From Microglena sp. YARC (taxonomy: Eukaryota; Chlorophyta; Chlorophyceae; Chlamydomonadales; Chlamydomonadaceae), in NCBI GenBank assembly GCA_022414725.1, contig CM039464.1:61384963-61448962 (forward strand): a DNA stretch of 64,000 nt, in the 5' to 3' direction. Of this stretch, positions 22,051-32,679 are shown one piece after another. The notes beneath the pieces were generated by a model. That model saw only the letters and a list, made by a program, of their open reading frames with translations, was not told where the DNA came from and did not search any database. The translations under genes and the position numbers were made by a program. Positions within the stretch are counted from its first letter, which is position 1. Each line of letters begins with the position of its first letter.

Positions 22051-22248
22051 GCAGATACTGTGCCATTGTACACACAAGTCGTCCAATCGGATGACTTGTT
22101 TGTACATTGGCACAGTATCTAGACGGTGACTATAGCTAGCTCCGGCTTACGCTATGGTGTCCTACTGTCCTTAACTTCACGTCCTGTGAGTAACGGTATT
22201 ACAAGGATGTAACAATTTCAATTTCAATTTCAATTGGCACAGTATCTG
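22051..22248. mobile_element. Hairpin MITE (Tourist-like), split by a SINE-A
   Basis: Removing the SINE at 22121-22233 and one copy of its TSD leaves a near-perfect palindrome of about 85 bp with 30-bp arms starting GCAGATACTGTGCCA and ending in its inverted form. The arms are flanked by TAA on both sides, the 3-bp TWA target typical of PIF/Harbinger MITEs. The class assignment is inference from target and structure only. Confidence 0.75.
22107..22247 (+). mobile_element. SINE-A copy 2 with 14-bp target site duplication
   Basis: The body is 22121-22233, flanked by ttggcacagtatct at 22107-22120 and 22234-22247. It shares CTAGCTCCGGCTTACGCTATGGTGTCC and GTAACGGT with copy 1 in segments, and ends in (CAATTT)3. 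It was inserted in the right arm of the hairpin MITE. Confidence 0.88.
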
Positions 22249-22699
22249 CTAACAAAACTCTAGACTCTCCCAACCGCAGATTTTTTAGTTGCCCAAATGT
22301 TGCTACCCTTATGGGTAGGTCACACTGCTCTTGCTTTTGGTCGATTTAGCTTTTGCTTTTGGTCCGATTTTGGTCCGATTTTGGCCCGATTTGGGTGAGG
22401 ACCAAAAGCGACCAAAAGCGGACCAAAAGCGGACCAAAAGCTAAATCGAAAGCAAAATCTGGTCTTTGAGACAATTTATTGATCCGATTTTGCTTTCGAT
22501 TTTGCTTTTGGTCAGGTACTTAAATACAGTAGTATAGCTGATTGTTTTCAAGTCTATAAGCTGTAATGTTTTTGAACTGATGACAATTTTTTGACAGCCC
22601 CCAAAGTGCCGATGCCTTCAAAAAATGTGCGCTGTCAAAAAAGCGCACTTGCCTTTGAAAAAGTGCGCTCGCACCAGTTTTTTAATTGGTGCGCTTTCT

Positions 22700-22830
22700 T
22701 TTTTGCAGGACCTGCATGACCTGCAAGGTGCTGGGACCTGGAGGACCTGCAGGGAGCTGGGAGCAGGGAGCAGGGAGCTGGGAGCTGCCCGCAGCAGGGA
22801 CGGAGCTACAGGGAGCTGCAAGTAGGGAGA
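22700..22830. repeat. GGGAGCTGGGAGCAG short tandem repeats
   Basis: Repeats of GACCTGCA(T/G)G, GGACCTG and GGGAGCTGGGAGCAG inside the putative foldback element. Confidence 0.65.
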
Positions 22831-23049
22831 CTGGATAGTGGAAACAATGCAGATTTGGGAACCTCTGTTACAACCTCGGTTTAAATTATATGACCAAGTC
22901 GTCCATTAATAATAGTAAGAAAATAAATCCAAGTTGCTTGCTAGAGGGATGTAGCCGAGTTCAATTAGGGAATAATGTAACAATTCGCTTGCTGGGAACA
23001 ACTAATGAAGTACCAAGTAGGAATAATGTACCACTTTAAATTCAACCTC

Positions 23050-23346
23050 TCAAATCTTGCTACATAGGAAATACGAGTCACTGCGGTCAAGGTTTCTCGG
23101 ATATGCTGTGCCTTGCACAACTTATTGGAGCGCAGGCATCCTTATCCTCAAGACATGCAGATGGAACCTGTTGTTCCCTCTGATATCAACACAGTCAATT
23201 GGGAACCAGGTACCATGGGTGCATCTGGTCACAAGAGGAACTTGCTAGCTTCCTACATGGTGAGGGTGCTCGGGGTTCAGCCCGTAACCTACACACACGC
23301 ACAGTTGGGAAACCTTCTTCATGGCCCACTCGGATTTGAGGGATAG
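23050..23346 (+). other. Open segment of unknown nature
   Basis: Two overlapping + strand frames (to 23248 and 23346). The 77-codon frame from 23113 has ordinary composition (Glu-Pro-Val-Val-Pro-Ser-Asp-Ile-Asn) but no domain, no splice signals and no homologous copy in the window. It could be an exon remnant. Confidence 0.25.
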
Positions 23347-23480
23347 CAGGCACCATCGTCGTTCTGACCTAGAAACTCACCTAGAAACTTACCTACAGAC
23401 CTAGGCTGCCCAGGCCCCGGTTTCTAGGTTAGTTAGTGCCAGTCCAGGGGTCAGCCTATGACATGTCTAGGTCAGTGTAT

Positions 23481-23560
23481 GTGTGACAGTCTAGGGGTAA
23501 GCCAAATAGGCTGACAGACTTGCCCAACCGTGACAAGAAGTGCTGAAAGAAAAAGCATTG
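23481..23560 (-). mobile_element. SINE-B fragment (3' domain)
   Basis: Inverse of the family word: GGTTGGGCAAGTCTG...CCTATTTGGCTTACCCCTAGACTGT on the minus strand, with the TTTTTCTTT word upstream. It is truncated. Confidence 0.75.
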
Positions 23561-24616
23561 AAAAAGCTTAGTAGATAGGCAGTTGCTTGACAGCACACCC
23601 CTAATGAAGTAATGATCATGTGCAAGCCCAACAGGCTGAAGGGCCATCCCCAATAGCGCGAGAGAGTTGGATGATTTCGTATTTTTTATACAATTAATGT
23701 AACATGTTCTATCTCATTTGCAGCCATTTGGGCCATATCTGAACACAATATCAGCTTGCGACTGTGCCGCACCCTCTGAAAATTTTGAAGACTAGAAGCA
23801 ACAATAATTAAGAATTGGATAAGAAGAGGTATGAGTGAAACAACGAAGATACGGAAAAGATAACAACAGAAAACGATATAAAGTTCAAAAAAACAATCCG
23901 GACAAAAAGCTAAATCGAGGCAAATGCCCCCCCCCCCCCCCCCCCCCCCCCTCGATTTTGCTTTTGCTCGATTTAGCTTTTGCTTTTGGTCCGATTTTGG
24001 TCCTGCCCAAAATCGATTCTGGTCAATGTTGTAGTGTGACCACTAAGATTTTGGTGATAGGCAAAATCGACCAAAATCGGACCAAAATCGGACCAAAATC
24101 GTCCGGACCAAGAGCAGTGTGACCTACCCCTAACGTAGAGTGTGGCTCAAGAAACGTAGATTTTGAGAACAGATGCATGTTAAAGTACTGCAGTTGTTCA
24201 AAACGTATCAACCGTAGATGTTGGAGGGATTCGCGATGCTGACGTATATTTGGGCTCACGAAACGTTGATATTGAGAAGATTTACCTTGAAAAACACACA
24301 TGTTGTGAACAGCGACGTCCTAGAACGGAGGTGAAGTATCTTCAGCAACCCTGGAAGTAGTCCTGCTACCCGACGTTCGAGTACCCTACTAGATCTGATG
24401 ATGATCTACGATGGTCATCGACTAGATCTGACGGTAATATACGATGATCACCGATCATCGATTATCGATCGACTGATCTGGAGACCGGGCGCGCCCGGGC
24501 GCCCCTACAGTGCCCCTTTCGCCCAGGGGCCTAGCCACAGCGTACCGGCTGTTCTTCCTTTCTTTTTCGGCCACGCTCGTGACCACCGCCTTTCTTTCTT
24601 TCTAGTTTCAACGCTA

Positions 24617-25418
24617 ATGGAAGAACAGCCGGGTGATGCAAGGTCCCAGTGCGACGGAGCAGCCCGCAGCGGGCTGGGCGCAATACCCGCGGATCTGTTC
24701 AGCAACAGTATCTTGCCGCTTCTTAGCCGCTGTGAGAAGTCGGCTTTGCGGTGCAGCTGCAAAGCAATGGCGCAGAAAGCTCCCATTACCAGCCTTAACT
24801 ACGATCAATTCGGGAAAGACCTTTGGAAGAAGTACGAGGACGCTACTTTTACCCCTCGCAAGTTCAGGATTCCATTGCTTGACGCTTTCCCGTCGGTGCG
24901 AGATCTGCATTTTTGTCTGGATATGGCATATCCCCAAGTGATCTCTATGCCAGATCCCCAAGAGCTCTTGAAAAACGGGCCTCAGAGCGATCTTGAGGTT
25001 GACTATTATATGTGGCTTGGGGGTGAATTGGAGACGTTAGGTCGCCAGGTCGACCTGAGATGGCCCCCCTTCCCTCTAGTTTATATGATGAGGTCAGGCT
25101 TGCTCGACCATTCCTTCCTGGACATACCAGGTGTCAGAAGTCACATGGAACTGCGCCCCGAGGGATTAGCAGATACGCACCAGATAGCATCCTATTTACA
25201 GGTCATCGTTGACTATTTTGGGTGACTCGCTGAGTAGCATCAGCATGAAGCACTTTGCAAGCAGGCGTCAAGTGCTGGTAAAGGACATTGAACTCAACCC
25301 CTTTGCCCCCCTGGCTGCTTGCCACAACCTCACCAGCCTGGAGTTGGTACACATGGAGCTGAGCTCTGGCCTTAGCCCAAATCTTGACCCATACGGATAC
25401 ATACGACCTGTGTACAAG
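24617..25418 (+). CDS. F-box-like/LRR protein, exon 1 (one frameshift)
   Basis: It starts at ATG 24617; an in-frame upstream ATG at 24398 exists, but the sequence between looks non-coding and CT-rich. Residues about 20-55 (Ile-Pro-Ala-Asp-Leu-Phe...Ile-Leu-Pro-Leu-Leu-Ser...Leu-Arg-Cys-Ser-Cys-Lys) have the spacing of an F-box-like motif, which would recruit SKP1 in an SCF ubiquitin ligase. A single extra G near 25220-25222 (ttttgggtgac) breaks the frame; with one base fewer it continues as Asp-Ser-Leu-Ser-Ser-Ile to the donor GTGAGAGG (25419). The end shows a leucine-rich stretch (Leu-Thr-Ser-Leu-Glu-Leu). The frameshift may be a sequencing error or real. Exon 2 is at 26917. Confidence 0.72.
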
Positions 25419-26916
25419 GTGAGAGGCTCAGATGGAGAGGTGGAAGGTTGTTGGATAGGGTTACGGAAACATGCAGCAACATAAGAATGATCGGAACATC
25501 GTTATGTACGCCTCAGGGCGTCTGACAGAATGCCAAGTGCAATTTATCCCCCCCTTGATCCCACCCACAGACACCAGGGCTGTGAAAACGCAGCAGTAGA
25601 ATATAAAGCTCAAAATATAGAGCCCTGGGTCGGTGTTCCCATTGTTTTTCTACTGAAACTACATTTGTTTTGCACGTGATTGTACTCAGATTGTATTGAT
25701 CTTTTTTTAATTGGATTGGTTTCATTTCTTAAACAAGCATGGTCAGAAGCATTTCCCATTTCTGCTCGAATGCGCCAACATTTGTCTCCTTTTGCTCCAC
25801 TACTGGATCCTGCAACCTGAAGAGGCATTTGGCATATTATTTTTACTGCTTGCTATTTCTGCCCACTCCAGGTTGCCAATGTTAGTTGTACTGCTTGCCG
25901 TTTCTGCCCACCCCATGTTGCCAATCTTAGTTGTACTGCTTGCTATTTCTGCCCACTCCATGTTGCCAATCTTAGTTGTACTGCTTGCCGTTTCTGCCCA
26001 CCCCATGTTGCCAATCTCAGTTGTACTGCTTGCCGTTTCTGCCCACCCCATGTTGCCAATCTTAGTTGTACTGCTTGCCGTTTCTGCCCACCCCATGTTG
26101 CCAATCTTAGTTGTACTGCTTGCTGTTTCTGCCCACCCCATGTTGCCAACTGTTTGTGAGTCATGAAGGAAAGGCCGGCATGGCAGGTCGATGTTTTGTT
26201 TGCTTGCAAACTGGGTACTAAATCTGGTAGGTAGTGAAGGAGCTAGGTTGCAGGGATTTTTATTTCCGCTACATACCGGTATAGCGATCGCTACTTTTGA
26301 CCCCGTTTCAGCAAAATTATCGCTATAAAAAAAGTTTAAAAATTTAAGTTTTTGTGTGTGCCCTAAATGGCCCCAAAAAGCTACAAAAAGCTATAAAAAG
26401 CTATAGAAAGCACTCACACGCTGTCCCTGGAGGAGACCATGAAGCTAGATGAAACCCACTTTCAGATTTGAAAAACAAACTGAGCTAGGTTGCTGGTTGC
26501 CAATGCTGCAGCACCCTATCATGCCTAGGGAACGGCAACTAATATAAGTGTTTGGAAAACTAATATTAACTATTAATGTTACAGTTTCACAATAATATTA
26601 GTTTTTCTAATAAATTGAAATTCTGGTGAGATGGCTCGTCCGACTAAAATAATATAATATTGTATAATATTATTTATTCACTAATATTATATAATATAAC
26701 ATAGCCGAACCCTGATCATGCCAACTAACACCAGATTGCGCCGTGTAACAGTAGCTTGGAATTAACTACACAATCATATGGTATGATGATCGTGTAGATA
26801 CTCCACTCTTTTGCACGCTGCCACAACACCCTCCACCCCCAGTCCAGGGGGGGCATTACCCCATACCGCCCCTCACTAACTACCCCCCACCCTCCCACCC
26901 ACCCCTTGCTCCACAG
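25419..26916 (+). other. Intron of the F-box-like/LRR gene
   Basis: GT at 25419 (GTGAGAGG); AG at 26915-26916 after a long C-rich tract (cccaccccttgctccacag). Both exons meet in phase 0. It contains a 45-bp minisatellite and AT-rich sequence (26540-26710) with a small inverted repeat, AAACTAATATTA...TAATATTAGTTT. Confidence 0.75.
25840..26155. repeat. 45-bp minisatellite, about seven units
   Basis: The unit CTTAGTTGTACTGCTTGCCG + TTTCTGCCCACCCCATGTTGCCAAT varies at a few positions. The 45-bp length keeps both strands open (15-residue periodic peptides), but it lies inside an intron, so it is not called coding. Confidence 0.9.
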
Positions 26917-28041
26917 TCAGTGCCCTTGTCCTGGCTTGCAGCTTTGACAAGCCTCACTAGTTTGAAGCTGAAGCACCGCATCCACACCGACAGTGGCAAG
27001 GGTACAGCTCCAGTATTTTCAGAGATTCAGTTCAGAGACGTGCGATGGAGGCTAGGACTAGAGCACTTGGGTTGCGCACCCAGGCTGAAGGTCCTGCACT
27101 TGGGCGGGGGAGAGGGTTTTGTGCATACTTTTGGTGGCGCCCTCCCCTATGGCAGCAGCAGCAGCAGCAGTTCCATGGCAGCAGCGATTAGGCAGATGCC
27201 CTTCCTTCAGGACCTGATGCTGGGCCCATGGTGTGCCGTGGACGATTGCGTGGCTCAGGCCCTGAGTGGGCTTGCTGACTTTCGCTCGCTTGAATTCTGG
27301 AGGAAACGCTTGTCGTGTCACCATCCCCTGGGGAAGCTAGAAACACTTATTCGCCGTCACTCTGACAACCACTCCCACCGAATCCAATACGGTGCTTCCT
27401 TCTCATGCATAGAGCTCTCTTACCTTCTCTCTGGCACCACCCGGCTGCGTAGGCTGGAAGGAGTCAGCAAGCTAAGTGACATCGGGTCTGCTTCTTGCCT
27501 GCTGGCAGTAGCTGAGGCACTCCAGCACTGCAATATCAGCAAACTCTACGTAGAAGGTGACCTGGATGCATATGATATTGAAGATGATTATGAGGAGGTG
27601 GAGGAGGAGAAAGTTGATAGTGAAAAAAGTGATGATGGCAACACGGAAGACGATAGTGATGAGTCAGCCATGCCGGATCAACTTCCAGCAGCAGCACTAC
27701 AGCCACTGGGAAAGACACTGACCGAGCTGGTTGTGGCGTGTACTTCCATCCAGCAGAAATGGATAAAAGCCTTGGTTCGCTCACTACCTTGTCTCAGCCA
27801 CCTCAGCTTGAAAGACTGCAAGATCATGGATGGCGCCCTCACTCCTCTCCAAGACCTTCTGACGCTACAATGCTTGAGTATCCAATCAGGCTCGCTGAGG
27901 AGGGAAACCATTGTGGGGCTCTGCTCTGGAGCCTCCCATGCGTTCACCGTCAATGTACCTGATTGGCCGGTAGCGCTGTTGGACGCGTGCCGTGCTTCGC
28001 TTCCCTCCTGCCCAGTCACCCTAACCAATAAGCAAATGTAG
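26917..28041 (+). CDS. F-box-like/LRR protein, exon 2 (C-terminal)
   Basis: 375 codons including TAG at 28039-28041, entered in phase 0. It begins Ser-Val-Pro-Leu-Ser-Trp-Leu-Ala-Ala-Leu-Thr-Ser-Leu-Thr-Ser-Leu-Lys-Leu, an LRR-type stretch; further leucine-rich units occur near residues 45-55, 95-110 and 290-310 of the exon. A serine run encoded by AGC repeats (27160-27175) and an acidic linker (27570-27665) separate LRR blocks. Joined with exon 1 the protein is about 640 residues. It is probably a cytosolic or nuclear substrate adaptor, by analogy with FBXL proteins; the substrate cannot be predicted. A SINE-B starts three bases after the stop codon. Confidence 0.75.
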   Translation, partial: SVPLSWLAALTSLTSLKLKHRIHTDSGKGTAPVFSEIQFRDVRWRLGLEHLGCAPRLKVLHLGGGEGFVHTFGGALPYGSSSSSSSMAAAIRQMPFLQDLMLGPWCAVDDCVAQALSGLADFRSLEFWRKRLSCHHPLGKLETLIRRHSDNHSHRIQYGASFSCIELSYLLSGTTRLRRLEGVSKLSDIGSASCLLAVAEALQHCNISKLYVEGDLDAYDIEDDYEEVEEEKVDSEKSDDGNTEDDSDESAMPDQLPAAALQPLGKTLTELVVACTSIQQKWIKALVRSLPCLSHLSLKDCKIMDGALTPLQDLLTLQCLSIQSGSLRRETIVGLCSGASHAFTVNVPDWPVALLDACRASLPSCPVTLTNKQM

Positions 28042-28152
28042 CCCGTTCAGTTCATCAGTGCTTTTTCTTTTTAAGCCCTTCCTATACGGTCAGGAAAGTC
28101 CCTTTTGCCTATTTGGCCTACCCCTGGACTGTAACAAACAACCATGTAGCCC
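28036..28152 (+). mobile_element. SINE-B fragment with 9-bp target site duplication
   Basis: The body is 28045-28143, flanked by atgtagccc at 28036-28044 and 28144-28152. It contains TTCAGTTCATCAGTGC and CCCCTGGACTGTAACAAACAA. The TSD includes the stop codon of the F-box-like/LRR gene, so the insertion lies at the very start of its 3'UTR. Confidence 0.88.
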
Positions 28153-28299
28153 CACGGCTCTTCAAATTTGAGAGAGTCAATTCAATTATGCCGCTCTATC
28201 TCTAAGTGGTGTAGGTCGAGAATTAAAAAGACAGGTCAGCTCCGACAAAATTTAAATTTAAATTCATCCAGGCAGCTGCCACCCAGACTAGACTGCCCC

Positions 28300-29068
28300 C
28301 AGCAGGCTGCTGCTGCTACTGCTGCTGCTGCTGCTGCAAAATTCTAGTGCTGCTACTGTGGCTTTTAGTGCTGCTGCCAATGCTGATAATGCTGATAATG
28401 GAAAATATGCTGCTGCTGCTGCTGCTGCTGAGAATTCTAGAGCTACTACTGCTACCAAAATGTGTGCAGAGTTTGCTGTTGCCGCAGCTACTGCTACTGC
28501 TACTGCTGCTGCTGCCTCTTTTTATTTGTGTGCTACTCCTGATGATGATTCTACTGCTACAGCTACTGCTACCAAAATGTGTGCAGAGTTTGCTGTTGCC
28601 GCAGCTGCTGCTGCTGCTGCTGCTGCTGCTGCCTCTTTCATATGCGTGTTGCTGCTGATGATGATTCTACTGCTTCAGCTACTGCTACCAAAATGTGTGC
28701 AGAGTATGCTGTTGCCGCAGCTGCTGCTACTGCTGCTGCTGCCTCTTTCATATGCGTGTTGCTGCTGCTGATGATTCTACTGCTTCAGCTACTGCTACCA
28801 AAATGTGTGCAGAGTTTGCTGTTGCCGCAGCTGCTGCTGCTGCTGCTGCTGCTGCCTCTTTCATATGTGTGTTGCTGCTGCTGATGATTCTACTGCTTCA
28901 GCTACTGCTACCAAAATGTGTGCAGAGTATGCTGTTGCCGCAGCTGCTGCTCATGCTGCTGCTGCTGCTGCCTCTTTCATATGTGTGTTGCTGCTGCTGA
29001 TGATTCTACTGCTACAGCTACTGCTACCAAAATTTGTGCAGAGTTTGCTGTTGCTGCTTCTGCTGCTG

Positions 29069-29099
<31 letters not shown>

Positions 29100-29888
29100 C
29101 TCTTTTTATATGTGTGCTGCTGCTGATGATGATTATACTGCTACAGCTACTGCTACCAAAATGTGTGCAGAGTTTGCTGTTGCCGCTTCTGCTGCTACTG
29201 CTGCTGCTGCTGCCTCTTTTTATATGTGTGCTGCTGCTGCTGATGATTCTACTGCTACTGCTACTGCTACCAAAATGTGTGCAGAGTATGCTGTTGCCGC
29301 AGCTGCTGCTACTGCTGCTGCTGCTGCCTCTTTCATATGTGTGTTGCTGCTGCTGATGATTCTACTGCTTCAGCTACTGCTACCAAAATGTGTGCAGAGT
29401 TTGCTGTTGCCGCTTCTGCTGCTACTGCTGCTGCTGCTGCTGCTGCTGCCTCTTTTTATATGTGTGTTGCTGCTGCTGATGATTCTACTGCTACAGCTAC
29501 TGTTACCAAAATTTGTGCAGAGTTTGCTGTTGCCGCTTCTGCTGCTACTGCTGCTGCTGCTGCTGCTGCCTCTTTTTATATGTGTGCTGCTGCTGATGAT
29601 GATTCTACTGCTACTGCTACCAAAATGTGTGCAGAGTATGCTGTTGCCGCAGCTGCTGCTACTGCTGCTGCTGCTGCCTCTTTCATATGCGTGTTGCTGC
29701 TGCTGATGATTCTACTGCTTCAGCTACTGCTACCAAAATGTGTGCAGAGTTTGCTGTTGCCGCTTCTACTGCTACTGCTGCTGCTGCTGCTGCCTCTTTT
29801 TATATGTGTGTTGCTGCTGCTGATGATTCTACTGCTACAGCTACTGCTACCAAAATTTGTGCAGAGTTTGCTGTTGCCGCTTCTGCTG

Positions 29889-29919
<31 letters not shown>

Positions 29920-30505
29920 CTCTTTTTATATGTGTGCTGCTGCTGATGATGATTCTACTGCTACAGCTACTGCTACCAAAATGTGTGCAGAGTATGCTGT
30001 TGCCGCAGCTGCTGCTACTGCTGCTGCTGCTGCCTCTTGTATGTGTGTTGCCTCTTATATGTGTGCTGCTGCTGATGATGATTCTACTGCTTCAGCTACT
30101 GCTACCAAAATGTGTGCAGAGTTTGCTGTTGCCGCTTCTGCTGCTACTGCTGCTGCTGCTGCTGCTGCCTCTTTTTATATGTGACCTGCTGCTGATGATG
30201 ATTCTACTGCTACTGCTACTGCTACCAAAATGTGTGCAGAGTATGCTGTTGCCGCAGCTGCTGCTACTGCTGCTGCTGCTGCCTCTTTCATATGTGTGTT
30301 GCTGCTGCTGATGATTCTACTGCTTCAGCTACTGCTACCAAAATGTGTGCAGAGTTTGCTGTTGCCGCTTCTGCTGCTACTGCTGCTGCTGCTGCTGCTG
30401 CTGCCTCTTTTTATATGTGTGTTGCTGCTGATGATGATTCTACTGCTACAGCTACTGTTACCAAAATTTGTGCAGAGTTTGCTGTTGCCGCTTCTGCTGA
30501 TACTG

Positions 30506-30546
<41 letters not shown>

Positions 30547-30748
30547 TCTTTTTATATGTGTGCTGCTGCTGATGATGATTCTACTGCTACTGCTTCCAAA
30601 AATTCGTGCAGAGTATGCTGTTGCCGCAGCTGCTGCTACTGCTGCTGCTGCTGCCTCTTTCATATGTGTGTTGCTGCTGCTGATGATTCTACTGCTTCAG
30701 CTACTGCTACCAAAATGTGTGCAGAGTTTGCTGTTGCCGCTTCTACTG

Positions 30749-30795
<47 letters not shown>

Positions 30796-31135
30796 TCTTT
30801 TTATATGTGTGCTGCTGCTGCTGATGATTCTACTGCTACAGCTACTGCTACCAAAATGTGTGCAGAGTATGCTGTTGCCGCAGCTGCTGCTACTGCTGCT
30901 GCTGCTGCCTCTTGTATGTGTGTTGCCTCTTATATGTGTGTTGCTGCTGCTGATGATTCTACTGCTTCAGCTACTGCTACCAAAATGTGTGCAGAGTTTG
31001 CTGTTGCCGCTTCTGCTGCTACTGCTGCTGCTGCTGCTGCCTCTTTTTATATGTGTGTTGCTGCTGATGATGATTCTACTGCTACAGCTACTGCTACCAA
31101 AATTTGTGCAGAGTATGCTGTTGCCGCTTCTGCTG

Positions 31136-31176
<41 letters not shown>

Positions 31177-31551
31177 TCTTTTTATATGTGTGCTGCTGCT
31201 GATGATGATTCTACTGCTACTGCTACTGCTACCAAAATGTGTGTAGAGTTGACTGTTTCCGCTGCTGCCGCTGCTGCCGCTGCTACTGCTGCTGCTGCTG
31301 CTGCTGCTTCTTTTTATATGAGTGCTGCTGCTGGTGATGATTCTACTGCTACAGCTACTGCTACCAAAATGTGTGCAGAGTTTGTTGTTGCCGCTTCTGC
31401 TGCTACTGCTGCGGCCTCTTTTTATATGTGTGCTGCTGCTGATGATGATTCTACTGCTACAGCTACTGCTACCAAAATGTGTGTAGATTTTACTGTTCCC
31501 GCTGGTGCTGCTGCTACTGCTACTGCATTAGCTTTAGCTGCCGCTTCTTAA
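28300..31551 (+). repeat. CTG-rich minisatellite of about 3.2 kb
   Basis: Some 25-28 tandem units of 100-130 bp. Each has a fixed part (CTACCAAAATGTGTGCAGAG + TTTGCTGTTGCCGC), a (CTG)n block of varying length (about 4 to 14 triplets) and CCTCTTTTTATATGTGTG or CCTCTTTCATATG. Two unit types alternate irregularly, suggesting higher-order structure. All three + frames stay open for long stretches as poly-Ala, poly-Leu or poly-Cys peptides; units differ by lengths that are not always multiples of three, so one conserved frame is not maintained. I treat it as a satellite, not a gene, although the final roughly 440 codons to the TAA at 31551 in the Ala-rich frame are uninterrupted. Confidence 0.88.
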
Positions 31552-31553
31552 AT

Positions 31554-31740
31554 GTGTAGGGGTCGGCAATATGATATCATATGATACCATGTCATCATAT
31601 GATATTATATGATGCCGGTGGTCTCACTAGGTAACTTTGGCCTGGGCCATCATATCATATGATATTAAATCATTTGATTTTTGTATGATATCATATGATA
31701 TCATACTCGTCTTTGGTCAATATCATATGATTTTCCGTTC
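31554..31740 (+). mobile_element. Partial copy of the ATCATATGAT MITE
   Basis: It matches 11874-12026 (GGCAAT.TGATATCA.ATGATA, CTAGGTAACTTTGGCCTGG, CATACTCGTCTTTGGTCAA). It lacks a clear inverted right end. Confidence 0.75.
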
Positions 31741-31764
31741 ATCATATGGCTATCATATATGTGT

Positions 31765-31845
31765 GCCGCTGATGAATGATGCCGCTGATGATGATGGTGG
31801 TGGTGGTGATGATGATGGTGATGATGATGATGATGATGATGGTGG

Positions 31846-31877
<32 letters not shown>

Positions 31878-31890
31878 GTGCCGCTGATGA
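31765..31890. repeat. (GAT)n/(GGT)n microsatellite
   Basis: A GATGATGATGG-type trinucleotide tract flanked by GTGCCGCTGATGA words. The open frame across it is a compositional artefact. Confidence 0.9.
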
Positions 31891-32083
31891 ATAATATCAT
31901 ATATGTGTGCCGCTGATGATGATTCTACTGCTGATTCTGCTTATGCTAGAAATACAGTTTTTCCCGATAGTTTGACAGCCCGCTCCCAGTTGTCTCCTCC
32001 CTGTGGTGACTTTGACTGGGCTCGCTACTTACGCTGGTCAGCGTTGGACGTCGCTACGGGTCAAACGGCATAGCGGTATCGTC

Positions 32084-32189
32084 AGGGTAGAACAAACCGA
32101 TCAGTATTCTGGTATTGGGGTATTTTATGGTCGGTATACCGGAGCCCAAAATCCCCAATGTCGATTTGCCCGGAACTTTCTTGCGAGTC
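32084..32189 (+). repeat. Dispersed repeat R3, copy 1
   Basis: It matches the minus strand of 59855-59960 over about 105 bp (GTAGAACAAACCGATC, GGTCGGTATACCGGAGCCCAAAAT, GGAACTTTC). It is rich in CGGTAT palindromic words and is probably part of a larger transposon. Confidence 0.8.
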
Positions 32190-32679
32190 TGTTCCGGTAT
32201 GCACCGACCGATTCTGAAGACGAGTTCCGGTCAGACTGATCGAAATCCGACCAGGGTATCCGACTCAGCTTTGTGGCTGAGTAGCTGTGTAGCTTTCATG
32301 GTGAGTGGTGCCCATGAGTTTCTGAACAGTTGAAACTTCGTCTTCCTTGACCTTCCCAACACCTGCCCCTTTGGAGGAGGAAGATGAAAGCACTTCCCTC
32401 CCTTTTAAACATGCCCTGTTATGGCTTTATTCGCCACAGAAATTTGAACTGAAACCCGAGCATTGGATAGCCTGCACACTCCATTGCTCACCCGAGCTTC
32501 ACTGGCACCTCGTGTTTGTTGAAGGTACTAGGTGGTGTCGTTACCCTGCTGCAGCCTCTCGCAGCAGCTTCTCCTCGGCCTTGATCCTTGAGTCTTTGAC
32601 TAGCTCGTCGCATTTGTTGAAGCGAAATCTCATCATCATACACTTCTGAACTTTAAGTCATGTAGCCTGGTAGGTACCA
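32190..32679. other. Unassigned sequence, possible exon remnants
   Basis: A + strand frame 32347-32649 and a minus-strand coiled-coil-like stretch near 32560-32640 are both open; neither has a recognised domain. It lies upstream of the acidic terminal exon at 32979, so it might contain earlier exons of that gene. Confidence 0.3.

Larger units (their letters stand above)
22308..24131. mobile_element. Foldback-type element with GGTCCGATTTTGG arms
   Basis: The left arm (22308-22525) begins GGGTAGGTCACACTGCTCTTG and the right arm (23905-24131) ends with its inverted form. Both arms are built of inverted repeats of TTTTGGTCCGA/CGATTTAGCTTTTGC and can fold back on themselves. The centre (22530-23900) holds GGGAGCTGGGAGCAG repeats, a SINE-B fragment and a C run (23928-23951). 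No transposase is seen. It could instead be two separate hairpin elements in opposite orientation. Confidence 0.6.

Noticed and set aside
25800..26166. 45-bp repeats as a repetitive membrane-like protein
   Set aside because: It lies between well-formed splice sites of the F-box-like/LRR gene and is open on both strands because the unit is a multiple of three.
28300..31551. Several overlapping long open frames (poly-Leu, poly-Ala, poly-Cys) as genes
   Set aside because: All three + frames are open because the array is CTG/TGC/GCT; unit lengths do not preserve one frame throughout.
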